DNA of 23,672 nucleotides from NCBI GenBank assembly GCA_046155505.1, contig JBJXFK010000091.1, positions 1 through 23,672 of the forward strand. The letters are read 5' to 3'. How positions within the stretch are numbered: position 1 is the stretch's first letter; each line of letters begins with the position of its first letter. A program made the position numbers and the translations under genes. This stretch comes from JBJXFK01 sp046155505. GTDB taxonomy: Bacteria > Planctomycetota > Phycisphaerae > UBA1845 > Fen-1342. Below are positions 13,900 to 20,719 of this stretch, in pieces. The notes beneath the pieces are model-generated. The model saw nothing but the letters and a program-made list of their open reading frames with translations, was not told the DNA's origin and made no database searches.

Positions 13900-14488
13900 C
13901 CGCGAGATCCCCTAGCTTCTGCCACTCACCTGCGTCGCAGATCTTGGTCGGCTCATGCGCCTGCCCGACAGCGATCAGACGCGGACCAGACGAGCCATCG
14001 TTATTGTACACGCGCCAACTCGCCAACTTTGGCAAATACAGATGGATGAGGTTTCGAGCGCTGAGCTTGTACCGTCGGCGAATCGTGTCTTCTGGAATCG
14101 AATGCCCGCCAAGCCTGGCGCGGTCGTTCACCCGTGCGACCGCAATGTTCGGATTGGTAACCCACAGGTAGATCAGGTGAGATTCATATCCAAATTCTCG
14201 CTGTAGCCTGCTGATCCACGCCGCAAGTGTTCGACCCGACAACGTCGTCTCAATCGCGAAATTCACACGGCGATTCGCGAGTTGGTCCATTCGATCAATC
14301 ATCAGTCTCGCCGCGAGCATCGCCGCGTCTTGCGGGTCGAATGCGGCAAGTCCGCGGGCAATCGTGTCTGCGTTCACGAAAAGCCCGATCTTCAGCACGC
14401 CCTGAAGTAGCGCCGGAGCAGATGTCGACTTCCCGCTGCCGTTCGGTCCGGCGAGGATGACCAATTGCGGCGTGTCATTATTGCGCAT
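13880..14488 (-). CDS. Zeta-toxin-like P-loop kinase
   Basis: A 202-aa P-loop kinase of the zeta toxin/AAA_33 group. The Walker A motif is LAGPNGSGKST (K20). FVNADTIARGLAAFDP and FAIETTLSGRTLAAWI match the typical NAD.IA and ETT.S blocks. LWVTNPNIAVARVNDRARLGGHSIPEDTIRRRY is the Arg-rich lid and base-contact region of these proteins. Classical zeta toxins phosphorylate UDP-N-acetylglucosamine and block wall synthesis; chromosomal relatives like this one are mostly untested. The ATG at 14488 has no good Shine-Dalgarno but overlaps the stop of a short upstream frame (TGATG). The gene overlaps the 69-aa partner downstream by 20 nt. A toxin-antitoxin role is plausible, not shown. Confidence 0.85.
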   Translation of the reverse strand: MRNNDTPQLVILAGPNGSGKSTSAPALLQGVLKIGLFVNADTIARGLAAFDPQDAAMLAARLMIDRMDQLANRRVNFAIETTLSGRTLAAWISRLQREFGYESHLIYLWVTNPNIAVARVNDRARLGGHSIPEDTIRRRYKLSARNLIHLYLPKLASWRVYNNDGSSGPRLIAVGQAHEPTKICDAGEWQKLGDLAGDTESN

Positions 14489-14658
14489 CAGAGGTTCGTC
14501 ACCAACCCGGCTCGATTCGTCTTCACGCCGCAGGTTATGGATCTCAGTTTATCGGCCGCACGATTTTTGCGGGTAAGGCGGCGCTGCTTACGCGATCGGC
14601 GCTCCAGAATATTCGATAATTGAAGCAGCCGACCCGCGTCGGCCCGGAGCTTCTCCAT
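14488..14658 (-). CDS. Possible 56-aa leader peptide or small protein before the zeta gene
   Basis: This short frame begins at the ATG at 14658 and stops at TGA 14490-14488, whose A is the first base of the kinase ATG (TGATG overlap). It encodes a basic, helix-prone peptide (MEKLRADAGRLLQLSNILER then RRSRKQRRLTRKNR). Its start overlaps the divergent start of the YjfB-like gene in a shared CATG. A GGAGG lies 11 nt upstream, rather far. Codon use is only moderately GC-rich in third positions. It may be a coupled leader or antitoxin-like protein, or chance. Confidence 0.25.
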   Translation of the reverse strand: MEKLRADAGRLLQLSNILERRSRKQRRLTRKNRAADKLRSITCGVKTNRAGLVTNL

Positions 14659-14860
14659 GAGCGACGTCGCCTCCATCGCCGCCTATTCGACTTCGGTCAG
14701 CCAGTCGCGCGTCGCCGATGCGATCGGCATCAAGATGCTCAAGCTGGCCAACGATCAGCAAAAGAGCGTCGCGAATCTGCTGCAAGGCGCACTTGATCAG
14801 GCCACGCAGCTCGCCGAGGGTGTCAACGGCGAGGGTACACAACTCGACGTCCTCGCCTGA
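14657..14860 (+). CDS. YjfB-like putative motility protein
   Basis: A 67-aa protein starting at ATG with GGAG seven bases upstream. The sequence MSDVASIAAYSTSVSQSRVADAIGIKMLKLANDQQKSVANLLQ fits the short YjfB family (annotated as putative motility protein). These proteins are small, all-helical and often near flagellar genes, with no firm function. No flagellar genes are in this window. It is convergent with the DHH phosphoesterase, with a 20-nt gap. Confidence 0.75.
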   Translation: MSDVASIAAYSTSVSQSRVADAIGIKMLKLANDQQKSVANLLQGALDQATQLAEGVNGEGTQLDVLA

Positions 14861-14880
14861 GCGCGCGCCGGCAACCCGAT

Positions 14881-15873
14881 CTACACCGCCTCCTCAATCT
14901 CATTCACGAACGCCGACACCACGCGATCCCATTCGCCGCGCAGCCGACATCCCGCCGCCCGCGCGTGCCCGCCGCCGCCGTAGCGCCGCGCGACCTCGGC
15001 CACGTCGAGCCGCTCCTTGCTTCGCAGATTCACCCGCACGACGCCGTCAGGTTCTTCGGTGAAGAGCAGCGTGCATTCAACGCCGGCCAGTCGCCCGACC
15101 TCGTTGACCAAATCCTCAGTCATCGATTTGTCCGCGCCTGCCGCTTCGAAATCCGCGGGCCGCAGCGTCAGCACCGCCAACCGTCCATCGGCCCGCAACT
15201 GAATCCCGGTGAGCAGACGGGCGATGAGCCGCAGTTTGCCGATCGGCTCCTGCTGATAAATCGCGTTGAAAAGCTTCGCGGGTTCGACACCCGCCTCGAC
15301 CAGCCGGGCCGCGATTCGCAGCGTGCGGGCGTCGGTGTTCGAGTATTTGAACCAGCCGCAATCGGTGCCGATGCCGATGAAGAGCGCCTCGGCGAGCGGC
15401 TTGCTCAACTCGACTCCCGCGGCGAACACCCACTCGGCGATCAATACGCACGCGGCTGCGGCGGTTTCGTCGATGAGCCGCAAGTCGCCGTCGCGCGTGG
15501 CGAGCGGGTCGCGTGTGACGTGATGATCGATGACCAGCATGCGCGGCGCGCGGCGCAAGAAGTCGAGCGCCGGATCGACTTGGGCGAGGGCGCACGTGTC
15601 GACAATGATCACGCCGTCGCACGACTCGGCGAGCACCTCGCGCGACTCTTCCCAACTGTGCCAGGTGATCGCGTCGCGCAGCATGCCGTAGCGCGGCGGG
15701 AACGCATCGAAGAGTGCAACGGTCGGTTCTTTGCCCATCGCTTTCAAGGCGAGCGCCATGGCAGCGAGGCTGCCGAGCGCGTCGCCGTCGGGGCGGGCGT
15801 GGGAAAGCAGGAGGGGGCGGTGCGACTGGCTGAGCCATTGGGTGACTGCGAAGAGTTCGTTTGTGTCGCTCAT
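14881..15873 (-). CDS. DHH/DHHA1 phosphoesterase, NrnA-like oligoribonuclease/pAp phosphatase
   Basis: A 330-aa DHH-superfamily phosphoesterase. Metal-binding motifs of the DHH domain are visible: SHARPDGDALGS (H25, D29, D31), IIVDTC (D92) and IDHHVTRD (D116-H117-H118). The C-terminal DHHA1 domain ends in GGGGHARAAGC (299-309). Length and motif order match bacterial NrnA, which with Mn2+ degrades nanoRNAs of 2-5 nt and dephosphorylates 3'-phosphoadenosine 5'-phosphate. It acts in the cytoplasm. The frame stays open to 16086, but the conserved protein begins at the ATG at 15873; no clear Shine-Dalgarno is present there. It is divergent from the M28 peptidase. Whether both activities are retained is not readable. 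Confidence 0.87.
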   Translation of the reverse strand: MSDTNELFAVTQWLSQSHRPLLLSHARPDGDALGSLAAMALALKAMGKEPTVALFDAFPPRYGMLRDAITWHSWEESREVLAESCDGVIIVDTCALAQVDPALDFLRRAPRMLVIDHHVTRDPLATRDGDLRLIDETAAAACVLIAEWVFAAGVELSKPLAEALFIGIGTDCGWFKYSNTDARTLRIAARLVEAGVEPAKLFNAIYQQEPIGKLRLIARLLTGIQLRADGRLAVLTLRPADFEAAGADKSMTEDLVNEVGRLAGVECTLLFTEEPDGVVRVNLRSKERLDVAEVARRYGGGGHARAAGCRLRGEWDRVVSAFVNEIEEAV

Positions 15874-16030
15874 AGCGGGGCATGGTAACTGCGGTCGAAT
15901 GAGGGGGGAAACGACGCCACTGAATCGTCGATGCCGCCGACGAATCGACCGATACGCACGCGCCGCACCGGGAACACCCACCGAGACGTGGTTATCAGAG
16001 GTCAACCTGCCGCAATCCGCATTTCGACCG

Positions 16031-16059
16031 GTGAACTGGCCGCCAACTGTCCGTACAAT
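16031..16059 (+). promoter_or_regulatory. Possible promoter of the M28 peptidase gene
   Basis: TACAAT (16054-16059) is a good -10 box. The hexamer 17 nt before it, GTGAAC (16031-16036), is a poor -35. A start about 7 nt downstream would leave a leader of around 40 nt before the ATG at 16108. Confidence 0.3.
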
Positions 16060-16107
16060 GCCGCATCCGAAACAACCAATCGCCATTCAGGAATCATCGA
16101 GGATCGC

Positions 16108-18075
16108 ATGACTATCCGATCGCTGCTTCGCCGGCTCGTTCTCGTCGCGCCCGTTCTGTTGTGCGGTTCTGTGGGGTTCGCTGAGTCGGGCAATGTTGCC
16201 ACCGGCGCTTCTGCGTTCACGGCCGAGCAGTACATCGAGCACATCCGCTATCTCGCGGGCGACAGCCTGCGCGGTCGCCGACCCGGCAGCGAGGGGATGG
16301 CCAAGGCCGAGGTGTACATCGCGAATCACTTCGCCAAGCTCGGGCTGAAGCCGCTGGGCGAGGATGAGTCGTATTTTCAATCGTTCGAATTGCGGCGAGA
16401 GAAACGCTTCGATGCCACGCAGGCAGAATTCTCGATCAGCGGTGTCGAGAAAAGCTGGGTCGCCGAGACCGACTGGACGCCTATGTCGCAGTCGCCCGCC
16501 GGCACGCTCAACGACGCGCCGATCGCGTTTGTCGGCTATGGCATCGACGCCGTGGATGATGGCTACACCGACTACGACGGCTTCGACGTGACCGGCAAAA
16601 TCGCGCTGATGCTCCGCTACGAGCCGAAATCCGAAGACAAGGAAGCCAAGATCGGCGGGTCGGCCGCCTCGACGCATGCGACGTTTCAGAAGAAGGCCAG
16701 CGTCGCCGCCGACAAGGGTGCGCTCGCCGTGCTGATCGTCAACCCGCCGCTCCGCAAGGACGACGAAGGCAACGTCATCGCCGACAAGCTGATGAAGTTT
16801 GACGCCGAAGACGCGGGCCGCAATTTCCGCGTTCCGTTCATGCAGATCAGCCGCGAGATGGCCGATGCGATTCTCGCCGCGGGCAAGATGCCGACGCTTG
16901 CCGAGTTGCAGGAGAAAATCGACCGCGATCGCAAGGCCGCGTCGGCCGATATCCCGGATGCCAAGGTAAGCGTCAAGACGGGCATCACCTACGCCAAAGC
17001 CCGCAACGTGATCGCATTGCTCGAAGGGACTAGCGCCAAAGACGAATACGTCGTCATTGGCGGACATCACGACCACCTCGGCAACGTCTCGCGTCAATTT
17101 GGCGGCGGCGGCGGTAGCAGGCGAGAAATTCACAATGGTGCCGATGACAACGCGTCGGGAACGGCTGGCGTGCTCGAACTCGCCCGCGTTTTCGCGAGCG
17201 GCCCGCGACCGCGACGCAGCATCATTTTCATGACGTTTTCGGCGGAAGAGATGGGCCTGCTCGGCAGCGCCCACTTCGTGAAAGAGCCGACCGTGCCGCT
17301 CGAAAAGATCGTGGCGATGGTCAACTTCGACATGATCGGGCGACTCGGGCAGGACGATTTTTCGATCTATGGAACCGACACCGCTGAGCAATTCGCGGCA
17401 ATCGTCGAGAAGGCTGCGGCCGCGACCGGCCTGAAGTACTCGGCTCCGACGATGAAAGCGATGACCTTTGGCGATAGCGATCACTCGTCATTTTTCCGCA
17501 AGGGTATTCCGGTGCTCTTTCCGTTCACGGGCGTTCACAAGCAGTATCACAAACCCGAGGACGATTGGGAGCGAATCGACGCGATCGGTGCGACGACGGT
17601 GCTGCAAACTATGGCCCCGGTGATTCACGAAATCGCCAACCTGGAAGGCGGGCCGACATACGTCGCGCCCAAGAAGGAAGAGAAGCCCGCCGAAGAGTCG
17701 GCTTCATCGCAGCCGTCGTCAGCCCCGGCGACTGGCGAAGCGCAAGTCGCCGCCGACCGTCCGGGCCGCGGCGATACGCCGATGCCGCGCGTGCGACTGG
17801 GCGTGATGCCCAGCTATAGCGATGCGGGGCCGGGGCTCTTGATCGAGTCGGTCGTCGAGAACGGCCAAGCAGCAAAAGGCGGGATGAAAGACGGCGACCG
17901 CATCGTCAAGATCGAGGGCAAGGACATCGGCGATATTCAGGATTACATGTCGGTGCTGCGGACGTTGAAGGCGGGCGACGAGATCACGATCGTCGTTGAG
18001 CGCGGGACCAAGCGCGAGAAGACGGAGCTGAAGCTCACGCTCACCGCACCGACGGAGACGCAGAAGCCGTCGTAA
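16108..18075 (+). CDS. Secreted M28 metallopeptidase with PA-like insert and C-terminal PDZ domain
   Basis: A 655-aa exported peptidase. Residues 1-25 form a signal peptide (RLVLVAPVLLCGSVGFA). A PA-like region (about 110-290) precedes the M28 zinc domain. Candidate di-zinc ligands and catalytic residues are GGHHDHLG (H321/H323), NGADDNASG (D345/D346), SAEEMGLLG (E380/E381), NFDMIG (D408) and HKQYHKPEDD (H481). A low-complexity linker (about 520-560, EEKPAEESASSQPSSAPA) leads to a PDZ domain (about 570-650) with GPGLLIESVVENGQAAKGG and GDRIVKIEGKDIGD. M28 enzymes are aminopeptidases or carboxypeptidases; the PDZ may bind peptide ends. GAGG five bases before the ATG at 16108 sets the start. 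It is probably periplasmic. A terminator-like hairpin follows at 18085. Confidence 0.9.
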   Translation: MTIRSLLRRLVLVAPVLLCGSVGFAESGNVATGASAFTAEQYIEHIRYLAGDSLRGRRPGSEGMAKAEVYIANHFAKLGLKPLGEDESYFQSFELRREKRFDATQAEFSISGVEKSWVAETDWTPMSQSPAGTLNDAPIAFVGYGIDAVDDGYTDYDGFDVTGKIALMLRYEPKSEDKEAKIGGSAASTHATFQKKASVAADKGALAVLIVNPPLRKDDEGNVIADKLMKFDAEDAGRNFRVPFMQISREMADAILAAGKMPTLAELQEKIDRDRKAASADIPDAKVSVKTGITYAKARNVIALLEGTSAKDEYVVIGGHHDHLGNVSRQFGGGGGSRREIHNGADDNASGTAGVLELARVFASGPRPRRSIIFMTFSAEEMGLLGSAHFVKEPTVPLEKIVAMVNFDMIGRLGQDDFSIYGTDTAEQFAAIVEKAAAATGLKYSAPTMKAMTFGDSDHSSFFRKGIPVLFPFTGVHKQYHKPEDDWERIDAIGATTVLQTMAPVIHEIANLEGGPTYVAPKKEEKPAEESASSQPSSAPATGEAQVAADRPGRGDTPMPRVRLGVMPSYSDAGPGLLIESVVENGQAAKGGMKDGDRIVKIEGKDIGDIQDYMSVLRTLKAGDEITIVVERGTKREKTELKLTLTAPTETQKPS

Positions 18076-18084
18076 TTCTGGAGC

Positions 18085-18109
18085 ACCGCGGTCCTCCGCG
18101 GTTCTTCTT
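18085..18109 (+). terminator. Hairpin with T-rich tail after the M28 gene
   Basis: ACCGCGG-TCCT-CCGCGGT is a perfect 7-bp stem ten bases after the stop, followed by TCTTCTT. It looks like a weak intrinsic terminator. The same hairpin could also be another dispersed repeat family. Confidence 0.5.
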
Positions 18110-18124
18110 GTGGAGAAGTGTTTC

Positions 18125-18195
18125 GTAGGGTGGGCATTGCCCACCATCGCGCAGTCGCGAGAGCGGTCGCAAACTGTGGGCGATGCCCACCCTAC
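18125..18195. repeat. Inverted pair of GTAGGGTGGGC hairpin repeats between convergent genes
   Basis: GTAGGGTGGGCATTGCCCAC (18125-18144) and its near reverse complement (18176-18195) face each other across about 30 nt. Each arm can fold alone and the two can pair together into a stem of about 20 bp. The right arm supplies the TAG stop codon (18194-18192) of the esterase gene. Placed between convergent genes, it may stop transcription from both sides. Confidence 0.8.
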
Positions 18196-19727
18196 TCTGC
18201 GCGCTCCGCCATCTGCCGCATCATCTCCAAATCGGTGAGCGGCGAAAATCCGTGCCCCTCGTTGCGGCCGAACTTGATCCAGCCCTCGTACGGCGGGTCG
18301 GCCTTTGACAAGAACCGTTCGAGGTGCCCGACGCCGACGTTGAGGAAATAGTCGTCCGCGTCGCCGACCATGATGTGCAGCTTGCCGCGCAGCTTCGGGC
18401 CAAGCTCTTTCCAGTTGCTTTCGAGCACGAGCCGCAGGTCGTATTTCTGCCAATGCTCGACGACTGCGCGGTTGATCTCGCCGGTCGCCGGATCCCATAG
18501 CGGCACCGGTCGTCCGTCGCTGCCGCGCGGGCCATACGTCGCGTTCCACGCACCCCATTGCCCGCCCGACATCACCCACGAATTGCCATCACCAAGCAGA
18601 TTCTCCATCTGACACTCATGCCGCACGGTGTACTCAACGTCGCCGGCGATGGTGCGCTTGGCCGGCCGCTCGAAGCCGAAGCGGTTCACGTACGCGTTTT
18701 TGTCGTCATAGATATTGATCAACTGAAAGCCGCGAAAATCGACACCATCCGGTGCGCCAACCCAACAGCCGTTGAAAAAATCCGGATAGAACACTTGCAG
18801 CGCCAGCGACACCCAGCCGCCGGTGGAGTGCCCCGCGAGGAACCGCGCTCGCGGCTCGCCGATGCAGCGGAACTTCTCCTCGACGAAGGGAATCAACTCC
18901 TGCACGATCGCATCGCCATATGGCCCATGATTGGCGGAGTTCACCTGATAGGGATCGCCGAGCGGACCGGCCCCGTCGAGTTGCAGCAGCACCATTTGCG
19001 GCGCGTCGTCTGCCAGCCACGCCGCCCGCAGCGGCGAGAACGGCGACTCGATCATGCGTTTCGCGCTGCGAAAGCGCTGACCATAGCCGCCGATGTTCAC
19101 CCACAGCGGATACTTGCGGTCCCTCTCGTCGGCAAAACCCTTGGGCAGAATCACGCCGGCCCGCAGGTAAATCGGCCGCTTCCAGAATTCCGAGAGAAGC
19201 TTGGATTCGATCTTCACGAACTTCAGCAACTCGCCCTCCGGCGGCAGCGTCTCATCGGGCAGCAGCTTGGTCAGCGTGACGCGAATCGGCTCGGCGCTGG
19301 TCGGATCGAACTTCGCCTTCTGCGGCTCGCTCAGCAGCGTGCCCGGCGCGTCAGTCGTTCTCAGATCCGGATTGCAGCGAAACACGGCTTGCACCGTGTA
19401 TTCACCCGGCGGAATCGCACCCAGCGTCGACTGCGGAAACGTGATGCACGAGTGATCGAGCACGACCGGCTCGCCGGCTTTCAGCAGCGACACGTCGCGC
19501 GCGATGCACGGAGCAGCGTCGACGCCGGTATCACCCAGCGAACTCACCGGCTCGCGCCGCCCGCCGCTGGCGAGCACGACAAACATGCGCCCGCTCGTGT
19601 ACATCGGCGTGATGCCGTCGCCGAGCCGCACGTCGAATCGTGCTGCGGCGGTTTGTGCCAATGCGACATGGCTCCAGCCGGCGGCCACCGCAATGAACAA
19701 CGCGAAAAACGGCGATCGATTCCGCAC
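18192..19727 (-). CDS. Secreted alpha/beta-hydrolase, Fes/IroE-type putative esterase
   Basis: A 511-aa protein. I start it at GTG 19727: GAGG lies 6 nt upstream, and the signal peptide (MRNRSPFFALFIAVAAGWSHVALA, cut before QTAA) follows directly. ATG starts further upstream (19802, 19880) would bury the signal. The N-terminal 200 residues form a beta-rich domain of unknown role. The C-terminal half is a putative esterase domain (PF00756 type) with nucleophile GHSTGG (S301) and likely Asp and His in MVGDADDYFL and GRNEGHGFSP. Relatives include enterochelin esterases that open siderophore ester bonds, but many secreted homologues act on other esters. No siderophore genes are near. The stop codon comes from a dispersed hairpin repeat, so the C-terminus may have been altered slightly by insertion. 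Confidence 0.82.
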   Translation of the reverse strand: MRNRSPFFALFIAVAAGWSHVALAQTAAARFDVRLGDGITPMYTSGRMFVVLASGGRREPVSSLGDTGVDAAPCIARDVSLLKAGEPVVLDHSCITFPQSTLGAIPPGEYTVQAVFRCNPDLRTTDAPGTLLSEPQKAKFDPTSAEPIRVTLTKLLPDETLPPEGELLKFVKIESKLLSEFWKRPIYLRAGVILPKGFADERDRKYPLWVNIGGYGQRFRSAKRMIESPFSPLRAAWLADDAPQMVLLQLDGAGPLGDPYQVNSANHGPYGDAIVQELIPFVEEKFRCIGEPRARFLAGHSTGGWVSLALQVFYPDFFNGCWVGAPDGVDFRGFQLINIYDDKNAYVNRFGFERPAKRTIAGDVEYTVRHECQMENLLGDGNSWVMSGGQWGAWNATYGPRGSDGRPVPLWDPATGEINRAVVEHWQKYDLRLVLESNWKELGPKLRGKLHIMVGDADDYFLNVGVGHLERFLSKADPPYEGWIKFGRNEGHGFSPLTDLEMMRQMAERAE

Positions 19728-19733
19728 GCAGCA

Positions 19734-19737
19734 CCTC
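19734..19737 (-). promoter_or_regulatory. Shine-Dalgarno GAGG deciding the esterase GTG start
   Basis: GAGG on the minus strand lies 6 nt before the GTG at 19727, and the signal peptide begins right after this codon. Confidence 0.55.
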
Positions 19738-19852
19738 GAATCTCGAACACGCGACAAGACACGCCGCGTGAATATACTCTCGTGCTCGCGGGTTTGCGGC
19801 ATGGCTTTCAACACCTCGACGAGCGAGTTACAACGCAACGCGGAGCAACCGG

Positions 19853-20392
19853 GTGAAGATTGGCGCAGCGATGACGGCATTTGTTTCAGTTTGTGCAGGC
19901 TTCGGCTCGACGGGATGCACGGCTCTCTTCGAACCGCTTGAAACGGTCGAGTCGGTGGACATCGAGCGCTACGTCGGCAAGTGGTATGAGATCGCTCGCT
20001 ACCCGTTCGCCGCGCAGGCGGGCTGCACCGGCACGACCGCCGACTATACGCTGCGTGACGATGGGCGCGTGACCGTGCTCAACACATGCTACGTAGGCTC
20101 GCTCGATGGCGAGGTGCAGACCATCGAAGGCACGGCCCGCGTGGTTGACGAAGAGACGAACGCGAAACTCGCGGTCAGCTTTTTCGCCTTCTTCGAGGGG
20201 CCATATTGGATTATCGATCTCGATCCGGATTATCAATGGGCCGTCGTCGGCACGCCGATTCGCACGAACCTCTGGATTCTCAGCCGCACACCGACGCTCG
20301 ATGAGGCAACATACAACGACATCCTCACGCGTTTGCCGGACAAGGGATTTGATCCCGCTCGGCTCGAACTTACTGAGCAGCCGAGCGAGTAA
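19853..20392 (+). CDS. Lipocalin family lipoprotein (Blc-like)
   Basis: A 179-aa lipocalin. The start is a GTG with GGAG seven bases upstream; an in-frame ATG follows at 19871. Residues 1-22 form a lipoprotein signal (AFVSVCAGFGSTGC, anchor C22). The lipocalin signature GKWYEIARYP is at 42-51. The remaining strands read EGTARVVDEETNAKLAVSFF, GPYWIIDLDPDYQWAVVG and LWILSRTPTLDE, matching bacterial Blc. Blc proteins are outer-membrane lipoproteins that bind lysophospholipids or fatty acids and are often stress-induced. It is divergent from the secreted esterase (125-nt gap), so both face the cell exterior. Its end overlaps the convergent GIY-YIG gene by 23 nt. Confidence 0.92.
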   Translation: MKIGAAMTAFVSVCAGFGSTGCTALFEPLETVESVDIERYVGKWYEIARYPFAAQAGCTGTTADYTLRDDGRVTVLNTCYVGSLDGEVQTIEGTARVVDEETNAKLAVSFFAFFEGPYWIIDLDPDYQWAVVGTPIRTNLWILSRTPTLDEATYNDILTRLPDKGFDPARLELTEQPSE

Positions 20393-20714
20393 CGAGGGTG
20401 GTGCGCTTCGTCGCGCGGCCGCGCACGAGTCGCTGTTTGTCGCGCCGCGGCAACGCCTTGATCGCGTATTCGCGGCGCAGCGCGTCGCCGCGCGACGCGC
20501 TCGATTCGACGTAGACGACGCGCACCGGCAGGCGCGAGCGCGTATATCGCGCGCCGCGCCCGCGATTGTGCGTTTCGCAGCGCTGCTCGACATCGATTGC
20601 GATGCCGGTGTAGAGCGTGCCATCGGCGCAGCGGACGATGTAGACGTGCCAATTTGCGCTCAGGCTCGATTTGCCGGCCGGCGTACTCGGACGACGTGCG
20701 CGTGCCTTGCCCAT
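20370..20714 (-). CDS. GIY-YIG nuclease domain protein (YhbQ/UPF0213-like)
   Basis: A 114-aa single-domain GIY-YIG protein. The motif reads VYIV (24-27) and LYTG (34-37), followed by R45 and H49 in EQRCETHNRGRGARYTRSRLPV and the catalytic-type Glu E82 in RREYAIKALPRRDKQRLV. These residues match the YhbQ group of small stand-alone endonuclease-like proteins, with poorly known DNA roles. A basic N-terminal tail (MGKARARRPSTPAGKSS) may aid nucleic-acid contact. The ATG at 20714 has GAGG three bases upstream and sits 5 nt after the VWA stop, so it is probably the third gene of that operon. The frame extends upstream to 20909 only inside the VWA gene, which I discard. Confidence 0.88.
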   Translation of the reverse strand: MGKARARRPSTPAGKSSLSANWHVYIVRCADGTLYTGIAIDVEQRCETHNRGRGARYTRSRLPVRVVYVESSASRGDALRREYAIKALPRRDKQRLVRGRATKRTTLVTRSAAQ

Positions 20715-20719
20715 GTTCC

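Noticed and set aside
14965..15888. 307-codon plus-strand open frame
   Set aside because: Antisense to the DHH phosphoesterase, which has all DHH and DHHA1 motifs.
16087..17484. 465-codon minus-strand open frame
   Set aside because: Antisense to the M28 peptidase, whose zinc motifs and signal peptide are clear. The frame is a by-product of GC-rich codon use.
18558..19856. 432-codon plus-strand open frame
   Set aside because: Antisense to the esterase with its GHSTGG nucleophile and signal peptide; its own product has no recognisable pattern.
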